Assembly (NCBI GenBank): GCA_965279135.1
Contig: OZ257133.1
Coordinates: 2,108,001-2,172,000 of the forward strand
Length of the DNA stretch: 64,000 nt
Source: Croceimicrobium sp965279135
GTDB lineage: Bacteria > Bacteroidota > Bacteroidia > Flavobacteriales > Schleiferiaceae
Direction: 5' to 3'
In this document: positions 52,223-60,924 of the stretch, piece after piece
How positions within the stretch are numbered: the stretch's first letter is position 1
Layout of the letters: every line of letters begins with the position of its first letter
The notes under the pieces: model-generated
Told to the model about the DNA's origin: nothing
Seen by the model: only the letters and a program-made list of their open reading frames with translations
The model's database searches: none
Program-made: the position numbers and the translations under genes

Positions 52223-53442
52223 AATATGGCGGCAATTCTCTGTTTCGAATCCGGACTGATACGCATAAAAAGCAACTCATCCGGATAATCTTTCCGATTT
52301 ATGCGTCCATCCATTAATACATCCTCGTATACCGCCGACTGGGTTTTCACCAAGAAATAGCGTGCAAAAACTTGTCCGATAACCTCCCCTTCCAATTGAG
52401 TATTGGCCTTGCAATAGATTGTCCCCAAGACCTGAGCATCAGGAGAAATATCAAGATGGATATTATTATTTCGGTAGGGTAACTCGCTAAGATGAAGGAT
52501 TGACCCTTCCAATCTTACGGCGGCGTTCAGCTTTACGGTTGCTTCATTTTTCTGCAAATGCAAAGCACTAATACTACTAGGGAATTCAAGTAAGGTACTG
52601 TCTCCAACTTCTATATGGTTCGTAGCTATTAGATGAGCACTAATTTTAGCACCGGCTGCGATTTTAATGCTTGGCGCAATTAAGATCACATTTTGAAGAT
52701 CACTCTTTGAAGAAACCTCTATCAAGCTCTCGGAAACCAAAATGATATTGCCATGCCAGTTCACCTGATCCAGTTGCACACTCGATCTCGACTGCATGAC
52801 TAAAGTTTTTTTCCAAAACGGATGTCGGATTGATTTTGAAAAGGAGTTGCGGCTAAGACTATCCATGGCCTTAGTGGCTCCAAATAGGTAGGACTTCCAG
52901 TATTCGTTATAATTGTAGGGCAAGCTTGGAAGTCGATTCCCGGAAACTTTTAATTCACCAGTAATTAATTTATCATTTTCCAAGGGCTTCCCGCCGATGA
53001 AAGCGGTCTTTATACCCTTCGAGGATAGGAAGGCGTCTCCGTTGATCAGGGCTTTACCGGCCAATGAAAGTGAGTTGTTCTCATCCTTTTGGTAGAGGGC
53101 CAGGTTCTGATCAGGATAATCATAGGCCAGAACTACAGATCTACTTAGTTTGCGACCATCGGAGATCACTTGGGCCGAAGACACTTCAAAAGGCCCCCAA
53201 TTACGATGGCTAACCACAGTGTTAAAACCATTGAACTCGGACTGACCTGCTTCTCTTCGATCTCCAAACCACAACCTGGATTTGGCCAATGAAGATTGCA
53301 AGGCATCCTCCAATTGGAAACTGATATCCGAACGGATAAATACGGTCCGATTAAGGTGTACCAGACTGATCATCAAAAAACAAAAAATGCTGATGACCAG
53401 AGCTAAAAAAAGCGCGTATGTCAAAGACCCCGCCCTAAGCAT
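52219..53442 (-). CDS. GspK-position protein with a bactofilin/beta-helix-like body
   Basis: A 407-residue protein with one N-terminal membrane segment (YALFLALVISIFCFLMISLV, about 9-28) and a large body. The second half has the regular short beta-repeats of polymer-forming bactofilin-type domains (IILVSESLIEVSSKSDLQNV, then VILIAPSIKIAAGAKISAHL, about 225-360). No prepilin FTLIEL motif is seen. The place in the operon, between the GspC-like gene and the small pseudopilins, is that of GspK/PilX, but the body is unlike GspK. It may cap the fibre or form a periplasmic scaffold. Confidence 0.7.
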   Translation of the reverse strand: MLRAGSLTYALFLALVISIFCFLMISLVHLNRTVFIRSDISFQLEDALQSSLAKSRLWFGDRREAGQSEFNGFNTVVSHRNWGPFEVSSAQVISDGRKLSRSVVLAYDYPDQNLALYQKDENNSLSLAGKALINGDAFLSSKGIKTAFIGGKPLENDKLITGELKVSGNRLPSLPYNYNEYWKSYLFGATKAMDSLSRNSFSKSIRHPFWKKTLVMQSRSSVQLDQVNWHGNIILVSESLIEVSSKSDLQNVILIAPSIKIAAGAKISAHLIATNHIEVGDSTLLEFPSSISALHLQKNEATVKLNAAVRLEGSILHLSELPYRNNNIHLDISPDAQVLGTIYCKANTQLEGEVIGQVFARYFLVKTQSAVYEDVLMDGRINRKDYPDELLFMRISPDSKQRIAAIL

Positions 53443-53933
53443 TACTTCTTGAAATATTTTTTTTCTTTCTGAAACTCCAGGTAAACAGAGTCCGGATAGG
53501 CCGCCAGAAGCTTTAAACCATTAATCTCTTCGCCCGGCTCTACAAACTGAATCTTGCTGTTTATCGACAACAGACAAAGGGCCTGACCTTCCCTGCTTAT
53601 TTCGCCCTGATAGATTATACTTGGCCAACGCACCGGTGCCTTGCGTACCGTAACCTTATTCACCTTGGCTTTAGATTTATTTACAGTACCTGGCTTAGAA
53701 GTTTTAACTGTTTTATTCCGTTGCTCCGCCTTAAACGGATTGGGATAATCCAAATTCAAAACATAGCGGTTGGTATCCCTATCGACCTTTACAATTCTTG
53801 GAGCGAGGATTTGCTCCGGCACATTTAACTCCTCCTCACCTAAGGCGCCCACTAAGCGATAACCGATCAAACCCCAGACCATTAAAACCGCCGGGATTAA
53901 AACATAGAGCGTCTTTTTATTATTCTTGATCAT
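53442..53933 (-). CDS. GspC/PilP-like inner-membrane linker protein
   Basis: A 163-residue bitopic protein: a short cytoplasmic end, a membrane segment (LYVLIPAVLMVWGLIGYRLV, about 9-28), a basic linker (KSKAKVNKVTVRK) and a compact beta domain at 110-160 (IIYQGEI...LLSINSKIQFVEPGEEINGL) that matches the HR/PilP homology region binding secretin N0. It would link the inner-membrane platform to the secretin. It overlaps the neighbours by one and four bases. The assignment rests on topology and the HR-like motif. Confidence 0.72.
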   Translation of the reverse strand: MIKNNKKTLYVLIPAVLMVWGLIGYRLVGALGEEELNVPEQILAPRIVKVDRDTNRYVLNLDYPNPFKAEQRNKTVKTSKPGTVNKSKAKVNKVTVRKAPVRWPSIIYQGEISREGQALCLLSINSKIQFVEPGEEINGLKLLAAYPDSVYLEFQKEKKYFKK

Positions 53934-54868
53934 GGTGCCGTAAATCGATAGGTATCACTGTAAGCACCAAGATTTCCGGCTTTGTCGGCAGTCCTTACCC
54001 TCCAATAGTAATCACCGGAACTCAAGGTGTCAATACTAAAGCTGTTGGTAGAAAGGCTTAGGTTCAAGTGAATTTGGAAAAACAAACTGTCCTGGGAAAT
54101 AATTAAGCTATCCCTAACTGAAGACACTCCAACCGATTGCCGCTGCCATTGAAAGTTTATTGGCGATGCAGAAAGGCTTTGTCTATTAGAGGGACTGATC
54201 AATATGGGTTGACCAGGAGCAGTGGTGTCTAGATAAAAGCTTCGGCTACTATAAGGGCTAGAACTGCTGCTATTTCTAGCTCTAACTCTCCACAAATAGT
54301 TCCCTTCAGTACTTAAAGAAACATCTTGTCGGGGACTGGTGGTAGTCCAGGTTTGTAGTATAGAACCAAAACTGCTTCCTGCAGCTAGGTCTAAATCATA
54401 AGACTCCGCATTATAAAGGGATTGCCATTCAAGATTCTGATTAGGATCATTAAAGGTATCCTGATCACTCGGACTTATCAATACTAATTCCTGGTTCGAC
54501 AGATTGAGGGTACTATCAATAAAAAGTTTTCGACTGGTATATGAAGTGGCACTGGAATTATTAAAGGCCCTAACCCTCCACTCATACTCTCCTGGCTGCA
54601 GGCTGATGTTAATTCGGGTGGAAGTAGTAATGGTATCGGTAATCAGACGATTAATTCCGGCAAAATCGGGTTCGGCAATTTGAAACTCGTAGTCTATGGC
54701 TCCTTCTACCTCATACCAATAGAATTGTTGCGTGGCTATATCAGTGCGCAAACTATCCCGAGGAATAAAGACCTCTACTATATCCTGCTGTAACTGCCTT
54801 TCCTGGAACTCGGTACAAGCGCTTAGAAGGACTAATGCTAGTCCAAATAAAATCAAACTACGATTCAT
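53930..54868 (-). CDS. lipoprotein with repeated fibronectin-III-like units inside the T2SS operon
   Basis: A 312-residue lipoprotein (MNRSLILFGLALVLLSAC, lipobox Cys near residue 18) followed by about three similar units of 80-90 residues, each with an FN3-like signature such as LEWQSLYNAESYDLDLA and GEYEWRVRAFNNSS / GNYLWRVRARNSSS / GDYYWRVRTADKAG. The frame is open to 54889; the ATG at 54868 sets the signal peptide. The gene is embedded between the GspM-like and GspC-like genes with short overlaps. No known T2SS component has this plan, so a new accessory or surface anchor is inferred. Confidence 0.72.
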   Translation of the reverse strand: MNRSLILFGLALVLLSACTEFQERQLQQDIVEVFIPRDSLRTDIATQQFYWYEVEGAIDYEFQIAEPDFAGINRLITDTITTSTRINISLQPGEYEWRVRAFNNSSATSYTSRKLFIDSTLNLSNQELVLISPSDQDTFNDPNQNLEWQSLYNAESYDLDLAAGSSFGSILQTWTTTSPRQDVSLSTEGNYLWRVRARNSSSSSPYSSRSFYLDTTAPGQPILISPSNRQSLSASPINFQWQRQSVGVSSVRDSLIISQDSLFFQIHLNLSLSTNSFSIDTLSSGDYYWRVRTADKAGNLGAYSDTYRFTAP

Positions 54869-55385
54869 CTTCAAATAGGTTCTGTACAAAAATGGTTTGG
54901 AACAATTCCTGCTTCCGACTTCCTAAATCCCTTCGCAATTCATAATCCACCGATACTACCGTACCCATCCTAAACTCCTCTTCTAAATAGTTCAGTAGTC
55001 GGATATGATTCTCGAATGAGCCTTTTAAAGAGAGCCGAATGGTCTCCACCTGAAAGCTTTGATCCCTGGCGGTCATCTTTTCGGAAAACTCAATGAGTTG
55101 CAAATTGTGATCGGCTGCAAAGCTTCCCACTTCCTGTAAAAGAGCCTCTTCAAATCCTTGATCAATAAGGTCCTCTCCTCCTAAATTAGCGGCTAACAAA
55201 GCATTTTGGCGATTTAAATCAAACATGCGTTCCTGAACACTTTCGAGCAGTTTTTCCTGATCTAAATACTTGACATATAATTGCTTTTCGGCAAAGGCCT
55301 TACGAATAGAAAGCTGGAAGGACAGCACTATCAATAAGAGGAATGCAACTAAAATTGCTATGAAGCGGTTCTTAGCTGATTTCAT
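54858..55385 (-). CDS. GspM/PilO-like inner-membrane protein
   Basis: A 175-residue bitopic protein: one N-terminal membrane segment (FIAILVAFLLLIVLSFQLS, about 8-27), a coiled-coil (KYLDQEKLLESVQERMFDLN) and a ferredoxin-like C-terminal domain (IRLSLKGSFENHIRLLNYLE). This is the plan of PilO/GspM, which pairs with GspL/PilN in the platform. It overlaps the GspL-like gene by 14 bases and the lipoprotein gene by 11. Confidence 0.8.
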   Translation of the reverse strand: MKSAKNRFIAILVAFLLLIVLSFQLSIRKAFAEKQLYVKYLDQEKLLESVQERMFDLNRQNALLAANLGGEDLIDQGFEEALLQEVGSFAADHNLQLIEFSEKMTARDQSFQVETIRLSLKGSFENHIRLLNYLEEEFRMGTVVSVDYELRRDLGSRKQELFQTIFVQNLFEDES

Positions 55386-56562
55386 CGCCCCTAATTTGAA
55401 TTTCTACTGTAAACAGGGCCTCATGTCCGGTGGTCAGTTCCTGGTAGCCCTTTATACTGAGGCTCTTTACCCAAGATAGTTTCTTTATGGCATCGACCCA
55501 GGTGCGAAAACTATCATACTCCTTGGTCTTACCACTGATCTCCAACATGTTTCGATCGTAGAGCACCTTACCCTCTTTCTCCTTTATTCTCCTAACCGGA
55601 TGGGACTGAAATCTTTCAATGGATACCTTCTTAGGAAGACAGGCTGCAACCTGATCAAGCATCTTTGCGGAAGCCACCATCTCACTTTTATTGTATTCTA
55701 AAAAGCCCCGCTTTCGATCCAGATTCTGTTGCATTTCTGCTAAGCGCTCGGATTGATACTGATAGTCTTGCACTGCCAAGGCCAATTCCGCATTCTGATC
55801 ACGATAATTGCTGTACACCAGAAAGCTCACGAGCAAAACCGTGAGAACAGAGGCCAAACCATATTGCAGAATTGATTTTGAGAAACGACTGTATAACCAA
55901 TTCTCACGGTTTGTTTTTAACAGTTCTATCTCGCTTGAAAAGGCGTTCTGGGCCGTAAAAACTAAGGCATAAGCAAATGCTGCACTAAAGGAAGAATCCA
56001 TTTTTTCCCCTAGGAAATCTACTTCAATATTATTCTCACTTATGCTAAAATCTCCCGTCTTTGGATTGAAGGAATGCAGTCCTATTTGAATTTCATCTTC
56101 AAATAGTCCGTCTAAAAATGGGATTAAGAAAGACGAGCCGATTTGTAAATCAAGTAATTGATGATTTTTAGGCCATTGGGCTAAGAGTTCATCCACCGTT
56201 TCACGCCGCACCACTTCCAGATAGCAATTGTCTCTTAGCTCGGTGGCTCCAAAATAAACAGAGCTCTCCTTTACCGCTGGGAAAGCCGTTTTAAGAGGGT
56301 CAGACTCCCGATCAAATGCATTAAGCGTTTTGGTAAGAATCCCCCTTCCATTAATCATTGCCAGACAGGGTATCTGCGATTCAGTGGACCCCAATTCCTC
56401 CAGACTCGTAAATCGTTTAAGCTCTTGAAGGATTATCTCACCCTTTTTAACCCGGACCTCACAAGAAAAAAGTTCGATTCCTTCATCTAAAAGATGAATA
56501 TCCAATACCCGAAAATGTTTGGGAAAGGATACAGAACGTAATATGTCCTTTACACGACTCAA
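55372..56562 (-). CDS. GspL-like platform protein (PilM/PilN fusion type)
   Basis: A 396-residue protein. Residues 1-215 look like the cytoplasmic, actin-like PilM/GspL domain. A membrane segment follows (GLASVLTVLLVSFLVYSNYR, about 233-252), then a coiled coil (QYQSERLAEMQQNLDRKR) and a C-terminal PilN-like domain. In GspL this single chain recruits the GspE ATPase to the membrane. It overlaps the secretin gene by four bases (ATGA) and the next gene by 14. Alignment to canonical GspL is weak, so the call rests on topology and order. Confidence 0.75.
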   Translation of the reverse strand: MSRVKDILRSVSFPKHFRVLDIHLLDEGIELFSCEVRVKKGEIILQELKRFTSLEELGSTESQIPCLAMINGRGILTKTLNAFDRESDPLKTAFPAVKESSVYFGATELRDNCYLEVVRRETVDELLAQWPKNHQLLDLQIGSSFLIPFLDGLFEDEIQIGLHSFNPKTGDFSISENNIEVDFLGEKMDSSFSAAFAYALVFTAQNAFSSEIELLKTNRENWLYSRFSKSILQYGLASVLTVLLVSFLVYSNYRDQNAELALAVQDYQYQSERLAEMQQNLDRKRGFLEYNKSEMVASAKMLDQVAACLPKKVSIERFQSHPVRRIKEKEGKVLYDRNMLEISGKTKEYDSFRTWVDAIKKLSWVKSLSIKGYQELTTGHEALFTVEIQIRGDEIS

Positions 56563-58466
56563 TAGATGATTACGGGTTTAATAAATACGTTGAGTTTTGA
56601 CTTATTATCGCTGCGATTGCGACTACTAAAAAACCATTTCAATACGGGGATCCGACTAATTAAGGGTAAGCCGGAACCGGTATCGTTAAAACTTTTCTCT
56701 TCTAAGCCTCCCAATAAAACCACTTCATTGTTACGCACACGAATCATGGACGAAAACTTACGACTCACATTCCCTGGAGGCGCTTCCGGAGAAATCCTCG
56801 CCGTAAAATCGCTTTGTTCCACTTCAATATTGAGAGTTACTTGATCCTCACTGCTAACCATGGGTTTTACAGTTAATGTGAAATTGGCCTCTACCGATTG
56901 GAAATTTCGAGTGGTGGTTGGAATCGGGTTTTGTACTCCTTGAATGTTAATTTGCTCAACCACATAATACTCAGTATTCCCGATACTCAGCGTTGCTTCA
57001 TGTCCGTTGAGCGTCGAAAGCTTTGGGGTACTACGAACGTTTAACAAACCATTGGTTTCAAGAAGCTTGAGATTTACATAAAAGTTAGGAGTTACTGGTC
57101 CCAAATTGAGGGTGCCGAAACCATTAAAACTTTGAATAATCTCGTTAATAGATTGGGCATTTAAACTGTACTCTAAACCCGGATAAACCACACCTCCGGA
57201 ACTGGCAGCGGGTTGATCGCCCACCCCAGCATCTAAACCGGTACTCACATTGAAGTTTCGCTGATAATCCACAATAATCACCTCAATAATGACTACCGGA
57301 ACCGGTTGATCAATGCTTTTAATAAAGCTTTCCAATTGTTGAATTTTGGGATAGGCACCAGATACTACCAGGCTATTTAACTCGGCAAGCTCCACCAGTT
57401 CTATATCCTTCATCACATTTCGGGGGATGTATTCCACGACCTTTTCTACCGAGCGGTTTAAAAGTCCTATTCGCCTGGATTCCAGAAGGCCCTCCAATTC
57501 CTTATTACCAATAAGATAGATATCCCCACTCGGTTTATAGGTAAAATCAGTACCTTCAAACAGGTGGTTCAATAGATCCTCAAGACCCACATTTTGAAGG
57601 TTTAAGGTGGCATTCCCCGGAATTTGATCATAGAGGAAATACTGCTTATCGAGAGCGGTAAAGATGCTCTCCAATAAGCTCATCATCGGTTCATCTTTGA
57701 ATGTCAAACTAATGCCATTCGAGTCAATTTGAATATCTCCCGATGTCGGACGCTTTAAATCCCGAAAACGACGGTTGTTATTATCTCCTTGTTGATTGCT
57801 TGCAGTACTAATCAAACTTTCAATTAGGTAGAAACCATCTTCAGTTTTGCTAATCAGAAGTTGATTCGCAAAAGCCAATTTATCCATGGCCTGATCAAAT
57901 TGAACTTCTTCCAAATAGATGCTGAGTCGCTTAGTTCCTATTTCCGGGCTGAAAACCAGATTTCGGCCGGTGAGTTGGGTTAAGGACTTCGCCACCTTGG
58001 CCAGGGTATCTCCTTTTAATTCCATACTCAGGTTTTCCGTAGCTGTATCAAAGGCTATCGCTAAAGTGCGTGGAATTCTAATTGGCGGAGGTGGAACGGG
58101 TACCACATAAGGGCTCACATGAATAATGCTACCCGTGAACTGTAAATCCAGGCTATTTTGCTTAGCCAGAAAGAGCAGTACATCCTTAACCGTAACCTGA
58201 CTAAAGGTATTAGATACGGTGCCCTGCACTTCATTGCTTACGCTGATATTAACCTTGTTCTGTGTTCCAAGCGCACGAATAAACTCTGCTAGTGGCACTC
58301 CACTCACTGATACCTCAACGTTTTCTTCTAAGCCCGGATTTTCCACCAGCAAAAAATCTAATTGAGTAGCCATTCTGGCAATTCGGGAGCTATCATTCTG
58401 AGACTGCGCTCTTAGGACCAGGCAGCAAAGTAGAAAAGCAAGTATGTAGATTGACTTTCGCATCAA
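56559..58466 (-). CDS. gspD: secretin (outer-membrane channel, GspD/PilQ family)
   Basis: A 635-residue secretin. After the signal peptide come STN/N0- and N1-like domains (VSVSGVPLAEFIRALGTQN; LNLQNVGLEDLLNHLFEGTD), then the secretin core (VVIIEVIIVDYQRNFNVSTG, about 390) and the C-terminal barrel and lip (VVLLGGLEEKSFNDTGSGLP...FIKPVII). It forms the ring in the outer membrane. No S-domain for a pilotin is obvious. It is immediately downstream of gspE with no gap. The identity of the system (T2SS or T4P) is uncertain from this gene alone. Confidence 0.93.
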   Translation of the reverse strand: MMRKSIYILAFLLCCLVLRAQSQNDSSRIARMATQLDFLLVENPGLEENVEVSVSGVPLAEFIRALGTQNKVNISVSNEVQGTVSNTFSQVTVKDVLLFLAKQNSLDLQFTGSIIHVSPYVVPVPPPPIRIPRTLAIAFDTATENLSMELKGDTLAKVAKSLTQLTGRNLVFSPEIGTKRLSIYLEEVQFDQAMDKLAFANQLLISKTEDGFYLIESLISTASNQQGDNNNRRFRDLKRPTSGDIQIDSNGISLTFKDEPMMSLLESIFTALDKQYFLYDQIPGNATLNLQNVGLEDLLNHLFEGTDFTYKPSGDIYLIGNKELEGLLESRRIGLLNRSVEKVVEYIPRNVMKDIELVELAELNSLVVSGAYPKIQQLESFIKSIDQPVPVVIIEVIIVDYQRNFNVSTGLDAGVGDQPAASSGGVVYPGLEYSLNAQSINEIIQSFNGFGTLNLGPVTPNFYVNLKLLETNGLLNVRSTPKLSTLNGHEATLSIGNTEYYVVEQINIQGVQNPIPTTTRNFQSVEANFTLTVKPMVSSEDQVTLNIEVEQSDFTARISPEAPPGNVSRKFSSMIRVRNNEVVLLGGLEEKSFNDTGSGLPLISRIPVLKWFFSSRNRSDNKSKLNVFIKPVIIY

Positions 58467-59909
58467 TTAATGCATCAGGAGTGAATAAATCTCTTCTAGG
58501 GAAGTCTCCCCGTCGCGCAGTAGCGCATAAGCCCGATCCTTTAAGGTGGTAATCTTTCTCGCCTTCAGCAGTTGTTCCACCTCATTTCGATCTCGTTCTA
58601 AGTACTCTGCCAATTCCGCATCAATAGGGATCATTTCATAAATGGCGCTCCTTCCAGAGTAACCCGTGAAATAGCAAGAATCGCAACCAATAGGCACCAT
58701 TACTTCTTTTAAATCTTTAGGCCTGGGTACCGAAGCGGGCCACTGCTTTAAATCCAACTTTTCCGGACGCTTGCAATGAGGACAGAGCTTTCTAACCAGG
58801 CGTTGTGCAACGCTTAAATTCAAGGTATTGGCAATTAGAAAGGGCGGAACACCCATATCCATCAGTCTGGAAATAGTACCCCAGGCTGAATTTGTGTGAA
58901 TGGTCGAAAAAACCAGGTGGCCGGTTAAAGAAGCACGAATGGCCATTTGCGCGGTATCCCGATCCCGAATCTCACCCAACATGATCACATCAGGATCTTG
59001 TCGTAAAAAGGTTCGCATGGCAGCTGCAAAATCGAGCCCTATGCTCTCCTTCAGTTGAACCTGATTGATGCCCTTTAAAGTGTATTCAATAGGATCCTCA
59101 ATGGTAACAATGTTCCGGGTTTCTTCATTGAGTTGTTTGAGGGTGGCATAGAGAGTTGTTGTTTTCCCTGATCCAGTTGGTCCGCTAATCAAGACTACGC
59201 CATGTGGTTTGCGAATGGCTTCTTCATAAATCACCAAATCATCTTTAGCCATCCCTATTGCCTTAAGGTCAATCTGGATGGCATCTCTACTTAGAAGTCG
59301 CATTACCACCTTCTCCCCATAAAGCGTAGGAAGAACCGAAACCCGTATATCAAATTTCATGTTCCCCTCCCGAAACTCTATACGACCATCTTGAGGTAGC
59401 CTTTTTTCAGCAATATCCAGGTGAGCCTGAATCTTAATTCGGTTAACTATTGCCGGATAGTCATCTTTGCTAATCTCATAGCGTTCAATGAGCTTTCCAT
59501 CAATCCTAATGCGCACCCGACATTTCTCCTCATAATTCTCAAGGTGGATGTCACTGGAACCTAAGCGATGGGCTTCTCCTATAAGGTCTCTTAAAAAATC
59601 CTTCTCTCTCTCCTGGTCAAATACCAGAGATTTGGAAGGTTGATTTTTATGACGCCGATAATAACGAGTTAAACTGTGCTGAATCTTTCGGGAATCAGAG
59701 GGTTCAAGATTAACCGCCTTACCAAATACCAACTCCAATTCATCCACCAAGCTGCGGCTATAATGAAGTTCATCTACGTAAAAGCTGATCTGATTATCAG
59801 CAATCTGTTTAGGGATGATTTGATAATGAAAAGCTTGCTCCGCACTTAAAAACTGCTGGGCTCCAACGCTTAGTTCAAAAAAATCACCGTTTTGCACTAG
59901 AGATTCCAT
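58467..59909 (-). CDS. gspE: type II secretion assembly ATPase GspE/PulE family
   Basis: A 480-residue cytoplasmic ATPase. Walker A is GPTGSGKT (243-250), the Asp box is DIAEKRLPQDGRIE-type upstream of it, Walker B lies in DPDVIMLGEIRD (about 305-316), and the zinc-binding tetracysteine is Cys376, Cys379, Cys409 and Cys412 (CPHC/CDSC), a mark of the GspE/PilB group. An N-terminal MshEN-like domain is present. It powers pseudopilus assembly. The secretin gene begins directly at its stop codon and the prepilin peptidase gene overlaps its start by 13 bases. Confidence 0.95.
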   Translation of the reverse strand: MESLVQNGDFFELSVGAQQFLSAEQAFHYQIIPKQIADNQISFYVDELHYSRSLVDELELVFGKAVNLEPSDSRKIQHSLTRYYRRHKNQPSKSLVFDQEREKDFLRDLIGEAHRLGSSDIHLENYEEKCRVRIRIDGKLIERYEISKDDYPAIVNRIKIQAHLDIAEKRLPQDGRIEFREGNMKFDIRVSVLPTLYGEKVVMRLLSRDAIQIDLKAIGMAKDDLVIYEEAIRKPHGVVLISGPTGSGKTTTLYATLKQLNEETRNIVTIEDPIEYTLKGINQVQLKESIGLDFAAAMRTFLRQDPDVIMLGEIRDRDTAQMAIRASLTGHLVFSTIHTNSAWGTISRLMDMGVPPFLIANTLNLSVAQRLVRKLCPHCKRPEKLDLKQWPASVPRPKDLKEVMVPIGCDSCYFTGYSGRSAIYEMIPIDAELAEYLERDRNEVEQLLKARKITTLKDRAYALLRDGETSLEEIYSLLMH

Positions 59910-60400
59910 ATGGGCAGATTATCAAGGTTAAACAGGCTTTGGAAATCCATGACCAATATTGTCAGGAGGCAAATCGCTTGTATACCCGCTAAGGGTACTG
60001 TTTTACCTTTAAACCAAATGAATCCGGTACTCAGTGCTATTGCGATACTGAGAATGAAAAAAAGCGGGAAAACCGGAAAGGGAAGTATCAAAGCCAGAAC
60101 TATAAAAAACAGGATATCACCTAAGCCCATCTTCTCCTTTAAAAGCATGGCTAGGGAGACCCCTTTAAAGCGAAACAGTAGTACCAAGATGCTCATGTTC
60201 AGAAAGAGGAAAATCAGATTCAAGGGCCAATGGGAAAGAAGCTCCTGCCAGGTATTTCCATTCAATCGATAGAGAAATAGCAAAATGAAGCTCAGAGGAA
60301 AGAGAGGCCAGTGAACAGCCCTGAATTTGAGGTCTTCCCAAAAAATTAAGAGAAGAAGAGCGCAGCAAATTGTAATCAAGATAAGGGTCATTAGGTTCAA
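59897..60400 (-). CDS. prepilin peptidase (A24 family), short form
   Basis: A 167-residue membrane protein with about five hydrophobic segments. The two catalytic aspartates of type IV prepilin peptidases are Asp23 in FWEDLKFR and Asp95 in MGLGDILFF. The N-terminal cysteine-rich/methyltransferase domain of PilD is absent, so it is the minimal catalytic domain. It should process the pseudopilins encoded in the same operon. It overlaps gspG by four bases and gspE by 13. Confidence 0.82.
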   Translation of the reverse strand: MNLMTLILITICCALLLLIFWEDLKFRAVHWPLFPLSFILLFLYRLNGNTWQELLSHWPLNLIFLFLNMSILVLLFRFKGVSLAMLLKEKMGLGDILFFIVLALILPFPVFPLFFILSIAIALSTGFIWFKGKTVPLAGIQAICLLTILVMDFQSLFNLDNLPIWNL

Positions 60401-60807
60401 TCTTTCACCACTTCTTTTAATTGCTGGGCATCATTAATCTCCCAAATGTTGATAGCGCCATCGCCATCAAAATCGGCTAAAGCGGTTGCTCTAGCAGTAA
60501 ATCCGGAAGGAGAAGCATCCGTTATTTCAATCCTGTAATTAGCATTCCCACCCTCTTCTATTGTCTTTTCATGTTCAAATCCAATTTGATCTAAATCGAC
60601 AGAATATTTAGAATGCAACATAAAATGACTGCGCTGCAGAGTATATAGATGTTTTAGTTGCATCTGTGCTTCTAATGACTTCGTTTTTGATATTAAAGGC
60701 ATTAAACTTGGCAGGGCCAACAAAATCAGAATACCGATAATTACAAGAACAACTAATAATTCCTGTAGGGTATATGCAGGAATTTTTCTTACTTTAGAAT
60801 CCCTCAT
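60397..60807 (-). CDS. gspG: major pseudopilin (GspG-like)
   Basis: A 136-residue prepilin. Leader MRDSKVRKIPA, then YTLQELLVVLVIIGILILLA: the hydrophobic helix has Glu at +5 if cleavage follows the Ala, where Gly is usual. The C-terminal part has DFDGDGAINIWE, an EF-hand-like calcium loop as in many GspG/pilin proteins. A frame is open to 60837 with a TTG, but the ATG at 60807 lies after the promoter-like sequence. It is the first gene of the 12-gene operon and probably makes up most of the fibre. Confidence 0.88.
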   Translation of the reverse strand: MRDSKVRKIPAYTLQELLVVLVIIGILILLALPSLMPLISKTKSLEAQMQLKHLYTLQRSHFMLHSKYSVDLDQIGFEHEKTIEEGGNANYRIEITDASPSGFTARATALADFDGDGAINIWEINDAQQLKEVVKD

Positions 60808-60834
60808 TTTCTGATTCGCATTTTTTGTTCTTAA

Positions 60835-60867
60835 CAAAGTTGACTCTCAACTAATAACCAGGCCTGG
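60835..60867 (-). promoter_or_regulatory. candidate promoter region of the T2SS-like operon
   Basis: On the minus strand CAACTTTG (60835-60842) differs by one base from the -7 consensus TAnnTTTG and lies about 28 bp before the gspG ATG. Around it are GTTGA-ctc-TCAAC (60839-60851) and the perfect palindrome CCAGGCCTGG (60858-60867). The latter is at about the -33 position. No other promoter is evident in the 117-bp gap, which also serves the divergent gene. Confidence 0.4.
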
Positions 60868-60924
60868 ACAATTCGCGATTTTTAGGAAACGACTTGATTT
60901 TTAATAACCTAAGATTGCTTCGCC

